A DNA stretch of 64,000 nucleotides from Vibrio fortis (GCF_024347475.1 NZ_AP025489.1:62001-126000); one strand, 5' to 3'; positions 1-9,477 are shown, numbered from the stretch's first letter. A program made the numbers and translations. Notes: generated by a model from the sequence alone, not told the origin.

Positions 1-2
1 TA

Positions 3-719
3 AGAGGAGTGAATTTGAACGAAGGAGCGAATCCCGAAGATATGGTGTCCGTTAGAATTTGGACTAATGGCAAAATATTGATTAGCACGAGGAAGAGAGT
101 TCTAACCTCAACACAAGATATTTTGGCGAGTCTAGAAAACCATTCGGGTCCCTTATCTGCAGGAGAGTTGCTAGTTCAGTGGACTGACCGAGTGGTCGCG
201 AGGATGAACGATACGATTAACTTCTTAGAAGACAATGCATCAGAGATTGAAGAAGCGCTGTTCGTTGATGAGCCGAGTCAATTACGTTCGAAACTACTCA
301 AGAATAGGCAGCAGTGCATTGGTATTAGACGATATATCGCTCCACAAAGAGAAGCATTAAACAAGCTCGCCACCGAACCATTACATTGGTTGAGTGATAT
401 TGATCGTATGGCGTTACGTAGCATCGCGGATAGGCAGATCCGTTATGTGGAAGACATCGATACTATTAAAGAACGCACCAATATGGTCAAGGAGGAGCTT
501 CTGAGTAGGGTGTCTGAAGAGCTTAATAATCGCAGTTTTGTTTTAACCGTTGTGGCAGCCATTTTTCTTCCATTAGGCTTTTTCACTGGCTTGATGGGAG
601 TTAATGTCGGAGGAATGCCAGGTATCGAAAATGAACTCGCTTTTTGGTTTGTTGTGGGTATTTGTATTGGCTGCACGGGCCTACTGGGAGCTTACTTCTA
701 CTTTAAGAAATGGTTTTAG
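3..719 (+). CDS. zntB: ZntB/CorA-family divalent metal channel, C-terminal part (5' end outside the window)
   Basis: The reading frame is open to the left edge (R-G-V-N-L-N-E-G), so the GTG at 9 is probably an internal valine and about 90 residues are missing. What remains is a helical cytoplasmic stalk followed by two C-terminal membrane segments. The first carries GLMGVNVGGMPG, the ZntB/CorA pore signature with GVN in place of GMN, which is the usual ZntB variant. ZntB proteins are inner-membrane pentamers that move zinc; CorA moves magnesium. The assignment to ZntB rests on the GVNxGG motif. The downstream neighbour is convergent and unrelated. Confidence 0.85.
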   Translation, partial: RGVNLNEGANPEDMVSVRIWTNGKILISTRKRVLTSTQDILASLENHSGPLSAGELLVQWTDRVVARMNDTINFLEDNASEIEEALFVDEPSQLRSKLLKNRQQCIGIRRYIAPQREALNKLATEPLHWLSDIDRMALRSIADRQIRYVEDIDTIKERTNMVKEELLSRVSEELNNRSFVLTVVAAIFLPLGFFTGLMGVNVGGMPGIENELAFWFVVGICIGCTGLLGAYFYFKKWF

Positions 720-872
720 GTGCGCGAGTATTTTCAAGTGCCCATTTTGAACTGCGAACGATCAAGTTTTCTTTAACCGCTTTCATTGAAAGCTAACAGG
801 GAGTCGTAAGTAGTATAATGCATTATAACTAAATTTCTATATTCCAATTGAGCTATCCAAAGACAAAGTGAA

Positions 873-1481
873 TCATTCTGGCAAAGGATAATCGTCACCA
901 ATTTTACACACTAGGCTCCCCACAATAGCTTTTTCAAATCGAATGGTACCTTCGGCATCTGAATCAGCCATATTCATCTCACCATCAATCATGTGGTTGA
1001 TTTCCTGAGCCGCTCCGAGTGGTACTAACCAGATACAAGCCGCTAATGAACATGCCTCAGATGAAGGTTGGCAGCCCGTTTCAGAGCTTCCTCTCACCCA
1101 TGAGCTGTCTTTTTCTTTTAGCAAGATCTGTGTCGCGATATAGTCAGGATGACTAATGTACTGGTCCCCCCCGATCCAAGTATCTTCGAAGGGTAGGTAT
1201 GGACCTTGCCACGTGGATAATCCTGGGTTCTCGATAAGGTTGTTGATATTCAAATAACCAAAGTTAGCGTCAGTATCTAAAGTGATAGGTGGCAAACCAC
1301 CATTGTCGACGGCATATTGGTGCGTTGCATCTAATACTTGGTCAAGGTAGTGGATGATGAGCTTTGTTTCTTCAGTCTCAGACGCATTGGAACTGAACGC
1401 TTGGCAACCGAGTAGACTAGCCACGATCAAAGCAGTGCTGGCTACTGCTATTTTCAATTTTGTCATTCGAACTAAAGGCAC
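873..1481 (-). CDS. Predicted lipoprotein with pseudopilin-like domain, function unknown
   Basis: The N-terminus has a basic start, a hydrophobic stretch and a lipobox LLGC with the lipidated cysteine near residue 26, so the mature protein should be membrane-anchored. The following helix (TKLIIHYLDQVLDATHQYAV) and the GGLPP...WQGPYLP stretch resemble the soluble part of type II secretion major pseudopilins. It has no prepilin peptidase site and stands alone, so a role in secretion is not supported. Three or four cysteines near residues 136-148 could form disulfides. The GTG start at 1481 has an AGGA about 8 bases upstream; an ATG five codons later is the alternative. Confidence 0.6.
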   Translation of the reverse strand: MPLVRMTKLKIAVASTALIVASLLGCQAFSSNASETEETKLIIHYLDQVLDATHQYAVDNGGLPPITLDTDANFGYLNINNLIENPGLSTWQGPYLPFEDTWIGGDQYISHPDYIATQILLKEKDSSWVRGSSETGCQPSSEACSLAACIWLVPLGAAQEINHMIDGEMNMADSDAEGTIRFEKAIVGSLVCKIGDDYPLPE

Positions 1482-1658
1482 AATTAAAATCCTGGTATTT
1501 GTAAAGCTGTGGCGAAAGAGGGAGAGATATTCAGAGCGGTGAATTTATATCAGAACATACTTAAAATTGTCACAAATTTGTAATTAAACGGCGTATTTGC
1601 ACTTAGTTTACTTTGCCAGTAAGTTATTCATCATTGGTAAACAAGGTACTCAGGGCTG

Positions 1659-2525
1659 ATGGATAAGATAGAGGTATTTTTAGTAAACGCGTTTACAAAG
1701 GACGGAGGTGGGGGAAATCCGGCTGGTGTCGTTTTGAATGGCGGTCGTCTCAACGATGAGGATAAGCTACACATCGCTCAGATTATCGGTTACTCAGAGA
1801 CAGCGTTTGTAAGTAGAGATGTAGAAGTGGACTTTGAAGTCTCTTTCTTTACTACCACTGGCGAGGTGGATTTTTGTGGACATGCGACGTTGGCTACATT
1901 TTCTGTATTACATCAGAAAGGTTTTATCGCCGACGGTCAATATCGCCAGAGAACCAAATCAGGGGTATTACCTGTATCGGTCAACGCTCTGGGTGAGGTC
2001 ACCATGGATCAGGCTTTACCAACGTTTGGGCGTATTTTTTCTAATTCCGAAATGTCTGGTTTAATTCGCCTCGAAGAACAAGCATTGGAGTCTATAAGCT
2101 TTCCAGCGCAGGTGGTATCGACCGGTTTACCTGACCTTATTATTCAAGTGCCTAAAGGATATCAAGACAAGTTAAACATAGACGAAGCCAAGTTGATTGA
2201 ATTCTCTAAAGAGTACGAGTTAGTTGGCGCTCATGTGTTTGAGTTATCCGAGGACACCGAAGTAACCGCAAGTTGTCGCAACTTTGCACCTTTGTTTGGT
2301 ATCTCAGAAGAGTCTGCGACGGGAAGCGCAAGTGGCGCTCTTGCTTGTTATCTAGATAAGTATTTGGCGCTCGAACATTCACGTTCATTTGTTTTTGAGC
2401 AAGGCCGAGCCATGGGTAGCTTGTCTCAGATCTTCGCTTCAGTAGAATCAAACGAACATGGCGTTCAACGAGTTAAAGTTAGCGGTGTCGCGAATGTCAT
2501 GGGCTCAAAGATTGTTAGTCTATAA
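1659..2525 (+). CDS. PhzF family isomerase/epimerase
   Basis: A 288-residue protein of normal length for the PhzF family, whose diaminopimelate-epimerase-like fold binds a small carboxylated substrate between two halves. Visible signatures are NAFTKDGGGGNPAGVV at the N-terminus, GYSETAFV with the family's catalytic glutamate, TGEVDFCGHATLA, and EESATGSASGALACYL. PhzF itself isomerises DHHA in phenazine synthesis, but no other phenazine genes are present, so this is one of the many stand-alone homologues of unknown substrate. AGGG precedes the ATG. A large hairpin follows the stop codon. Confidence 0.85.
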   Translation: MDKIEVFLVNAFTKDGGGGNPAGVVLNGGRLNDEDKLHIAQIIGYSETAFVSRDVEVDFEVSFFTTTGEVDFCGHATLATFSVLHQKGFIADGQYRQRTKSGVLPVSVNALGEVTMDQALPTFGRIFSNSEMSGLIRLEEQALESISFPAQVVSTGLPDLIIQVPKGYQDKLNIDEAKLIEFSKEYELVGAHVFELSEDTEVTASCRNFAPLFGISEESATGSASGALACYLDKYLALEHSRSFVFEQGRAMGSLSQIFASVESNEHGVQRVKVSGVANVMGSKIVSL

Positions 2526-2565
2526 GGCTTAGAATCACGACGTTTTGCTTGGATAGATAATGTAA

Positions 2566-2613
2566 AAATGTTGCTGTTCAAGAATGCTCAGCATTCGCTG
2601 AACAACAACATTT
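2566..2613. repeat. Nested inverted repeat downstream of the PhzF gene
   Basis: Outer arms of 15 bases (2566-2580 and 2599-2613) pair with one mismatch, and between them lies a second perfect 6-bp hairpin, GAATGC-tca-GCATTC (2582-2596). There is no run of T on either side, so it is not a standard intrinsic terminator, though it may end transcription of the PhzF gene. It could also be a small mobile palindromic repeat. The rest of 2526-2918 is AT-rich and shows no convincing gene. Confidence 0.55.
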
Positions 2614-2692
2614 ATGGTTATTATCTATTTTATGGTAAATAAGCACTTTGGTTAAATAACTTCAATATCACGTAGTAAGACTAAGATTGAAG

Positions 2693-2725
2693 TAAGGCAG
2701 GGTATTTAGATAAAACTCTGCCTTA
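2693..2725 (-). terminator. Possible terminator of the porin gene
   Basis: An 8-bp perfect stem TAAGGCAG/CTGCCTTA with a 17-base loop lies about 200 bases past the porin stop codon on the minus strand. The T tract is weak, so this is tentative. Confidence 0.3.
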
Positions 2726-2918
2726 TTTATAACGCCTTTGATTTAACATAATGTACGTAATACGAAGTCGGCCTGTTATAACAAAGCGAAAATGTCCTAA
2801 TATCATCGAAGTTAAAATGGCGCTTTATCTAGCTTTGAATTATTGTGGTTTGTGCTAAAGAACAGTTAAATATGCCAGTTAACAACGAATAATATAGAAA
2901 CCTGTCGCTGTATTTATA

Positions 2919-4160
2919 TTAGATAAAGACTCGTGCTCTCACACCGAACACCCATGTACTGCTCTCACTAGAGAACGCTGGGTCTTTGATATATTGAATA
3001 TCTGGTGTTATTTGCAGATGATCACCAAACTGCATGTTGTAGTAGATCTCCGCAGTCCACTGTTCGGTGTTACCGCTAATGGCTTTGGCTCCGGCTTCAA
3101 AAGATTCACCATTCACTTCAGCCCAGTTAACCGCGACGCCAAGGTTATTTGTCGCCTTGCCTAATCCAAAGTAACCCAAACCAACCGAAAGTGATTTATC
3201 GTAGAGAGCAACATCACCTTCAGAGAACCCACCACGGACAAATGGCATTACTTGTGAAGTCATAAACTGACTCCAAGAGAAGTTGATACCTTTTCCTCCT
3301 TCAGCAGAAGCACTGTTACTATGCCTAGTATCGTCGCCAAAGTTCCACAAAGTAACATGGAAGTTATCCGTATAAATCTGCTCTTGTGACTTTGTCCAAC
3401 CCAGTTCTAATGTCGTGAAATAGGAAGCATCGCTGCCAAACGCAGTATCGAATCCATCAAAGATATCATCTGACTTACCGTTTGCATCGGCAATGCCACC
3501 CACCACATAAAAGTTCTCACCAAGCATGTGACCCGCTGACAAGGCTAACACACCATCATCTGGAAGACCCATCGCCCCTGAGCCTGTTGAGAACGCTAAA
3601 TTAGTAAAGCCAGACCACGGGCTAGCCAAAGCATAAACATCAGCATAGTTTGTGACATCTTGCCAGCCTACAATAATCGTACCCTTACCATCATTGATTT
3701 TTTGCTTCCAGTTTAGGTCTGTGACTCGAAAGCCTTGGTCGCTAAAAGCAGGACCAATCATTCCTACATATCCGATTTGGTCCGTTCCAATAAAACCAAA
3801 TTCTTTAGGAGAAGTATCGCTATATGAATGACGATGCTCTATTTTCCATACCAAACTACCTGAGTTCTGAGTGTCCTTACCTAGTAGGTTCCACGATCCG
3901 TATAAACGAGCAACGCCTGATGAGGCATCGACGCTATCACCATTAGCCCCATCGTTTGAGGTTAGCCCTAAAGCGAAATAATCGGCACCAAATGTAAAAC
4001 CATCCTCGGCGAGTTTTTCACGCCAATCTAGCTGCTGCTCTTTTTGTTGAGCAATGGTATTTTCTACTGAATCTGGGCTATCGAAATTGGCTGCCATAAT
4101 TGGAGTTGCCAACATTGAGCTAATAACCGCAAGGCTAATCGTGGATAGTTTTGTATTCAT
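2919..4160 (-). CDS. OprB-type carbohydrate-selective porin
   Basis: A 413-residue exported protein with signal peptide MNTKLSTISLAVISSMLATPIMA, followed by WREKLAEDGFTFGADYFALGLTSND, the start typical of OprB-family outer-membrane porins. The rest is alternating hydrophobic/polar beta-strand sequence ending in an aromatic-rich strand, WVFGVRARVFI. OprB porins let sugars and other small solutes through the outer membrane. The ATG at 4160 is preferred over the one at 4175 because it begins exactly at a good signal peptide. It lies downstream of the amidohydrolase genes on the same strand, suggesting it admits their substrate. A decayed relative lies at about 22.2-22.3 kb. Confidence 0.75.
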   Translation of the reverse strand: MNTKLSTISLAVISSMLATPIMAANFDSPDSVENTIAQQKEQQLDWREKLAEDGFTFGADYFALGLTSNDGANGDSVDASSGVARLYGSWNLLGKDTQNSGSLVWKIEHRHSYSDTSPKEFGFIGTDQIGYVGMIGPAFSDQGFRVTDLNWKQKINDGKGTIIVGWQDVTNYADVYALASPWSGFTNLAFSTGSGAMGLPDDGVLALSAGHMLGENFYVVGGIADANGKSDDIFDGFDTAFGSDASYFTTLELGWTKSQEQIYTDNFHVTLWNFGDDTRHSNSASAEGGKGINFSWSQFMTSQVMPFVRGGFSEGDVALYDKSLSVGLGYFGLGKATNNLGVAVNWAEVNGESFEAGAKAISGNTEQWTAEIYYNMQFGDHLQITPDIQYIKDPAFSSESSTWVFGVRARVFI

Positions 4161-4313
4161 TAATGATACTCTCATTCATCTGATTCCTTTCGATGATTTT
4201 AATGATCTAAACTTTGAAAAATGGCCATTTAACGACACTCGGAACAAGTTGTACTTTATGAACTGTCGTATGTTTTTGATTTAGTGTCCAATCTATTGGA
4301 AGCGCTAGATGAG

Positions 4314-4943
4314 CTAAAGGTAATCCTCTACTATCGTCGCTTTCATTGTGTAACCCATAGTGACATTGGTTTCACCATCAACTAAATACACATCATCCGA
4401 ATGAAGCGATGAGTTGAACTTCCCTTCAACCCAAACAGGGTACTGAACCGTTTCAACCTTGAAACCTTCTGGGTAACTAACCCGAATAATCTGATTAGCA
4501 GGCGGAGGAGGCATATGGATACATGCTCCAGCAACTGGAACTAACAAAAATTCGGAAGCCACTAAGGGGCTAGAAAACTCTAGAGGCACTAAATACCCCG
4601 GAATACGAACATACTTTTCATCATAATCAGAAGTGGTTGTTTCAGCCGCTTTTTGTTCTTGTTGCATGTATTCAGTACGTAGTTCAAACAACTGCTCGAG
4701 ATCGATGCCTTGTGCTTTGAACTGTGAATATATTTCCGAAATCCGAACTGAATTTTTTTCGTTAGTAACATTCATTAAGGTGTAAGCTTCTTGTACCGCA
4801 GCCCTCTGGTTATAATCTAGTATCGGCAGCTCGACTGTTCTAGGTACATGTGGTCTCAATTGCTTCCAATCTAACTCGATAACCTCATAGGCCGAGCTAG
4901 TTGAAGATATTAAACTGAGAAGAATTAAAAGTAGACGTGACAA
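4314..4943 (-). CDS. DUF3299 family exported protein
   Basis: The C-terminal half carries YVRIPGYLVPLEF...FLLVPVAGACIHMPPPPANQIIRV, the core of DUF3299 proteins; their function is unknown. I place the start at a TTG (4943): GGAG lies 7 bases upstream and translation then opens directly with MSRLLLILLSLISSTSSA, a clean signal peptide, giving 209 residues. A GTG at 5003 would add 20 residues in front of the signal peptide and has no better ribosome site. DUF3299 proteins often sit beside ABC-type or porin transport genes; here it lies between the porin and an amidohydrolase and is probably co-transcribed with them. Confidence 0.7.
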   Translation of the reverse strand: MSRLLLILLSLISSTSSAYEVIELDWKQLRPHVPRTVELPILDYNQRAAVQEAYTLMNVTNEKNSVRISEIYSQFKAQGIDLEQLFELRTEYMQQEQKAAETTTSDYDEKYVRIPGYLVPLEFSSPLVASEFLLVPVAGACIHMPPPPANQIIRVSYPEGFKVETVQYPVWVEGKFNSSLHSDDVYLVDGETNVTMGYTMKATIVEDYL

Positions 4944-5016
4944 ACTTACTCTCCGGCGTACATCTAAATTAGGGGTGACAACGTTGAACGTTGAACACCC
5001 CACTCGTTGACTTAAA

Positions 5017-6384
5017 TTACAGAATATTCTTGTAGATCACGCCATCCTTCATGATCAATACAATTGATTCTGGGCTTTCAGGACGTTTATCGGCACCAAA
5101 CCACTTATCACCTGTTCCAACAACAGAGAAATCTTTAAGTGGATTGCCATCCAACAATAAGATATCTGCATATGCACCCACCTCAATCACTCCGAGTTTC
5201 GCCTCTGGGTAAGGGTTAGTAAAATCACCTGTCAGTTCTGCAATTTCACCACCAACGGACGTCATTGCTTTTAATGACTCAAACGCACCAAAAAAGTCGT
5301 AGTTCAGTTTCTTTTCATAGGCAATTTGTATATTACAAGCATCTACCGTACCTACGCAGTCAGTATGGAAACCGCGTTTAACTGGACACTTCTTCATATT
5401 AGGGATGTAGTCCTTGAAAGCCTCTGTAGCGGACTGAGCTTTACGTAAACTTGCAGGGACACTTTTAATCGCAGGAATGTCGAAAAGATTTGGATCAAAT
5501 GCCGTTAAGTTGGTTGTGATAAATGCACCTTTCTCATTCATCTCGTCGGCAATTTCACAATCGAACATAAAACCATGTTCAATTGACATCACCCCAGCAT
5601 CTAGCGCACTCATAATAGCTTCTTTTCGGTAAGAGTGAGCCATTACGTAACTTCCATAAGTATCAGCAACTTGAACTGCAGCTGCTACCTCTTCCGGTGA
5701 GCCAGATAGCAGTTGCCACGGGTCGAATGCCGAAACCACCCCACCAGACTGCATGTATTTCAACTGAGTTGCACCCATTCGAAAGTTGTTGCGCGAAAAC
5801 TTCTTAACGTCAGCCACATCGTCCGCCTCTTGAGCCATATTGAGACGACTAAAGTTGGTTTCTACCCCAGGAGGCGCAGTATAATTTGCGAAATCAGCAT
5901 GTCCGCCGCGCGCGCTTATAAACGCTCCCGATGGATAAAAACGAGGGCCTGCAATATTGCCAGAATCGATAGCTCTTCTTAGCCCGCCATTCGCTCCGCC
6001 AGCATCACGCACCGTAGTGAATCCTTGCATCAGATACATTTCTGCCATTTGAGTACCATGGATAGCAAAGTCTTCCCACGTAACATCGGCTTCCATCTTA
6101 GGTAGACTTGGCCCCATTAACATGAGGTGTGCATGGTTCTCTATAAAACCTGGCGTTAACGTTTTCCCATTTCCATCGATAACCGTCGCGTCGCCTGCTT
6201 CGATTGGCTGTGCTGAAATCTTGGTAATAAGATTGTTTTCAACCAATACATGGTGGTTTTCATAAAGTTTGTCTTCTGTACCGTTAAACACATCTACATT
6301 AGTAAAAAGTGTTGATGCTGCCGAAACAGAAAAAGCCGTGCTGACTGACACCGCTATCGTAGCCAACTTAATTGATTTCGCCAT
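5017..6384 (-). CDS. Exported amidohydrolase (imidazolonepropionase/prolidase-like), copy 1
   Basis: A 455-residue metal-dependent hydrolase with signal peptide MAKSIKLATIAVSVSTAFSVSAA. Metal ligands of the amidohydrolase fold are visible: HxH in GFIENHAHLML, a lysine in ATQLKYMQSGG (the likely carbamylated residue), histidines in VMAHSYRKEA and SIEHGF, and an aspartate in FHTDCVGT. The tail GVIEVGAYADILLLDGNPL is typical of the family. The start at 6384 has AAGGA six bases upstream, whereas the ATG at 6438 would put 18 residues before the signal peptide. It probably cleaves an amide or peptide-like substrate in the periplasm. It is clearly paralogous to the gene at 7740-9176. Confidence 0.8.
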   Translation of the reverse strand: MAKSIKLATIAVSVSTAFSVSAASTLFTNVDVFNGTEDKLYENHHVLVENNLITKISAQPIEAGDATVIDGNGKTLTPGFIENHAHLMLMGPSLPKMEADVTWEDFAIHGTQMAEMYLMQGFTTVRDAGGANGGLRRAIDSGNIAGPRFYPSGAFISARGGHADFANYTAPPGVETNFSRLNMAQEADDVADVKKFSRNNFRMGATQLKYMQSGGVVSAFDPWQLLSGSPEEVAAAVQVADTYGSYVMAHSYRKEAIMSALDAGVMSIEHGFMFDCEIADEMNEKGAFITTNLTAFDPNLFDIPAIKSVPASLRKAQSATEAFKDYIPNMKKCPVKRGFHTDCVGTVDACNIQIAYEKKLNYDFFGAFESLKAMTSVGGEIAELTGDFTNPYPEAKLGVIEVGAYADILLLDGNPLKDFSVVGTGDKWFGADKRPESPESIVLIMKDGVIYKNIL

Positions 6385-6574
6385 ACTTTGTTCCTTTGTA
6401 TGTTGTGATAATCCATATCCATCCAGAAAATTGTTCAATCAATTAATCAGCAATTAGTAGATTTGAACAATTAATTAGACCCAATCAATAAGTTAGTTGT
6501 GTTTTTTTATTTTATCCAGTATTGAGACTTGCCATTTGGCGACATAAAAATCAGCTATTCCAAACTTAAGTTTT

Positions 6575-7588
6575 TTAACGGTGTTTTCGTCGGTAATTGG
6601 ACGGTGAACACCCAAAAATGCGCTTAAAAGAACGTGTGAAGTGCGCCGCATCTGAATATCCATAACGGTTGGCTATTTCAGTAATTGACTCTTTAGAATT
6701 GACAATGTGTTCTGAAGCCTGTTCAAAAACTAACTTTTCTACAAACTGCTTATAAATAATATTCTCGGCGCTTAGCTTACGTTGCAGAGTTCTTACATTC
6801 ATTCTTAAGATATCAGCAGCAATTTTTATCGGCAGTTTACCCATAGAAAGGTATGGCTTAATTGCTAACGTAAACTGCTCAGTAAAACTTAACGACTCTA
6901 ACTCTTCGGCAGTAAGTGGATGGGTAAAGGCCTTAATTGGCGCTGATATTTGAACTGGATCTAACAGAATGGCTTCTGGGATCTCTACGGCAGTTACCGG
7001 TCGTTCAATAAAGAACTGGGCTAATTCCAATGAAGGTAATTTACGGAACTCTTCAATATTGGGACTCTGAATGCCGATTCTCGCCGGTTTCCATTTGTCA
7101 TTGCTCAACGCTCTCAGAAGTTCCGTCATAAAGAGCACAGAAAACATTTCTGCATATTTAAACCACGTTTCGTCCAAACCGGATTTTTGTCGCACTAACC
7201 ACCATGTATTGCCAGCGTGTTCAAGGTACACATTCGCGCCAGTCGACTCGTGTTTTAATATCACACAGAACTGTTCTAATGCATCTTTGACTGTGGTTCG
7301 CTCTGATATCAACGATAAGAAACGAGGTATATAGGTTTCCTTACAGTTCCTAAGAAATAACCAGCCTAAAGAATCGTCAGAAAGGTGTTCGGACAACACC
7401 TCTAAGAAGTTCTTGAGGCTTGACTCCGGTAGATACTCATACTCAACATCTGTATGAATGTCATTGGGGATCGTCGCAGAACGCAATAATGCATAAGTTT
7501 TGCCATCGATTTCTTTAAACATTGAGGCGAAAAACTCAACGTTTTCACGAGAAACTAATGCGATGTCCTTATCTTGTTTTTTACTCAT
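6575..7588 (-). CDS. AraC family transcriptional regulator (OruR/ArgR-like)
   Basis: A 337-residue regulator. The C-terminal 95 residues form the double helix-turn-helix of the AraC family (IKIAADILRMNVRTLQRKLSAEN and ITEIANRYGYSDAAHFTRSFKRIFGCSPSNYRR). The long N-terminal region matches the style of the AraC_binding-type domain found in OruR and related amino-acid regulators. It lies between two paralogous amidohydrolases on the same strand, so it is a good candidate to control both and the porin downstream. The inducer is unknown. Confidence 0.85.
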   Translation of the reverse strand: MSKKQDKDIALVSRENVEFFASMFKEIDGKTYALLRSATIPNDIHTDVEYEYLPESSLKNFLEVLSEHLSDDSLGWLFLRNCKETYIPRFLSLISERTTVKDALEQFCVILKHESTGANVYLEHAGNTWWLVRQKSGLDETWFKYAEMFSVLFMTELLRALSNDKWKPARIGIQSPNIEEFRKLPSLELAQFFIERPVTAVEIPEAILLDPVQISAPIKAFTHPLTAEELESLSFTEQFTLAIKPYLSMGKLPIKIAADILRMNVRTLQRKLSAENIIYKQFVEKLVFEQASEHIVNSKESITEIANRYGYSDAAHFTRSFKRIFGCSPSNYRRKHR

Positions 7589-7675
7589 AAGTACTTCTAA
7601 TCGTTGAAAACCCTAATGAGTGTTAGCAATTTGTGTTACTTGGTCAAATTATTTATACGCTTCGTTATCCGGTTC

Positions 7676-7709
7676 AAAAACAAAGAGTCCGGCTAAGTAA
7701 GCCGGACTT
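7676..7709 (-). terminator. Intrinsic terminator of amidohydrolase copy 2
   Basis: On the minus strand, AGTCCGGCTT/AGCCGGACT forms a strong GC-rich stem followed by CTTTGTTTTTG, just past the stop codon at 7740. It separates the upstream amidohydrolase transcript from the AraC gene. Confidence 0.8.
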
Positions 7710-7739
7710 TGACTAATTTAGACCCGTTGCGTAAGACGC

Positions 7740-9176
7740 TCAAAGCGTATTCTTAAAGATCTTACCGTCTTTCATCACTAGGTCCATTTCTGTTAAGTGA
7801 GAACCATCTTTTTTGGCATCGTTCGCTTCACCAAACCAAGTATCGCGACCACCAATCAGAGTGATATCTTCCAATGGGTTACCGTCAATCAATACGATGT
7901 CAGCGTAAGCACCGACTTCGATAACACCCAGTTTTGCGTCTGAGTAAGGGTCGATCCACGGCTGCATAAGCTCTGCTGAGATACGGCCTGAAGTCGAAGT
8001 CATTGCACGTAGTGCCGAGAAGTTACCGAACATATCAGCGTTCAACCAAATCTCATGAGCAATCTGCTTAGCACAGATATCAGCAGTACCTACACAGTCC
8101 ACATTGAAGGCACGACGGTCAAAACCTGCATCTTCAGCTGCTTTCATCTCTTTTTGATAAGTACCAAATGCCGCTTGTGCAGATGCAAGTTTTTTCTGAA
8201 TCAGTGGGTCTTGTACCACTGGGATTGTCGCAATATCTGGTGAGAATGCCGTTAAGTTGGTCGCGATGAATGCACCTTCTTGGTTGAACTTCTCTGCCAT
8301 ATCCGCTTTAAACATAAAGCCATGCTCAATCGATTTGATACCTTGGTCAAGCGCTTGATGCATGCCCTCTTCAGAATATACGTGAGTTGCAACATAACTG
8401 CCGTACGACTCTGCAACAGCGACCGCTGCACGCACTTCCTCATCTAGGTATGAGTTATACTGCCAAGGGTCAAATTTCGACGATACACCACCCGATTGGA
8501 ATACCTTAGTAAACTGACCACCTTGACGGTAGTTATATCTTGCCTGTGCTTTAATTTGATCAACACCGTTTGCGTTGCTCATGATATTTAGTAGCTCAAG
8601 GTTCTGGGGCGAATCTGTTAGACGGCGCGATTGCAAACCAACATCCGCATGAGAACCGATTGGAGCAACCGGTGCACCTGAAGCATAGATACGCGGCACT
8701 TCTTTCAAGCGTCTATCACGTTCCATGTCTGTCCAAGCACCATCAGCACCACCCACATCACGAATAGTTCCGAAGCCCATGTCTAGGTACATTTCAGCAA
8801 ACTCTTGACCATGAATCGCGATTTCTGACCAGCGCATATCATTGGTACCCAATAAACCCTTAGGCAAGGTTAAGTGCATGTGCGCATCGATAAGGGCTGG
8901 CATCAACGTTCGGCCTTCGCCATCAATCACTTCCGCGTCTGTAGGGATATCTGCATTGCCCTTCGTGATAGCAGTAATTTTGTTGCCTGTTACCACAACC
9001 GAGTGGTTGTCATACAGTTTATTTTCAGTTCCGTTGAAAACATTCACATTCTTAAATACAACAACTTGAGGCGCTTCAACTGCCGTTGGTGCAGTTGCTG
9101 GAACAGGTGCTGGCGCTGCGAATGAATAAGTGGCGGTCATAGCTAATGAAGCAGCAATCAGTGTTTTCTTGAACAT
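7740..9176 (-). CDS. Exported amidohydrolase, copy 2 (paralogue of 5017-6384)
   Basis: A 478-residue relative of copy 1, sharing its whole architecture: signal peptide MFKKTLIAASLAMTATYSFA, a proline/alanine linker, FKNVNVFNGTENKLYDNH, HxH in PALIDAHMHLTL, a lysine in QFTKVFQSGG, histidines in YVATHVYSEEG and SIEHGFMF, an aspartate in NVDCVGTADIC, and GVIEVGAYADIVLIDGNPLED. Both copies have the same motif DCVGTxDxC where the catalytic aspartate of the fold normally sits, which suggests a shared disulfide and a common subfamily. It is transcribed separately (terminators on both sides) and presumably acts in the periplasm. Confidence 0.8.
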   Translation of the reverse strand: MFKKTLIAASLAMTATYSFAAPAPVPATAPTAVEAPQVVVFKNVNVFNGTENKLYDNHSVVVTGNKITAITKGNADIPTDAEVIDGEGRTLMPALIDAHMHLTLPKGLLGTNDMRWSEIAIHGQEFAEMYLDMGFGTIRDVGGADGAWTDMERDRRLKEVPRIYASGAPVAPIGSHADVGLQSRRLTDSPQNLELLNIMSNANGVDQIKAQARYNYRQGGQFTKVFQSGGVSSKFDPWQYNSYLDEEVRAAVAVAESYGSYVATHVYSEEGMHQALDQGIKSIEHGFMFKADMAEKFNQEGAFIATNLTAFSPDIATIPVVQDPLIQKKLASAQAAFGTYQKEMKAAEDAGFDRRAFNVDCVGTADICAKQIAHEIWLNADMFGNFSALRAMTSTSGRISAELMQPWIDPYSDAKLGVIEVGAYADIVLIDGNPLEDITLIGGRDTWFGEANDAKKDGSHLTEMDLVMKDGKIFKNTL

Positions 9177-9303
9177 AAAATACTCTCTTAGTTAGTAGTG
9201 GTGCCCTGAAATCTGGCGCCATAATACCCACCCACTAAGAAGCTGAATTGCCATTTGATGACACTCAAGATAGAAGAGTTCATCTTATTAAAAGCGTTAA
9301 AAA

Positions 9304-9332
9304 TGAAAAAAGGCACCTCGACGAGATGCCTT
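9304..9332 (-). terminator. Intrinsic terminator of the mesX-mesD operon
   Basis: On the minus strand, AAGGCATCTCG/CGAGGTGCCTT forms an 11-bp stem with one mismatch and is followed by TTTTTTCATTTTT. It lies about 150 bases beyond the mesD stop codon. Confidence 0.8.
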
Positions 9333-9477
9333 GTAGCTCATGTTCAACTTTAACTGCTGAAATCAGCAATAGCGTTCTATTGTAAACTCAATAAGTCTCT
9401 AACTTTGGTATTACGCTTGTGACCAAAGAAATATAATGAGGGGCTCATTAAAGTCCCGTTGCTAATTTACTTTTCGA

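Noticed and set aside
6386..6438. N-terminal extension of the amidohydrolase to the ATG at 6438.
   Set aside because: It would put 18 residues ahead of a clean signal peptide, whose own ATG at 6384 has a good ribosome site.
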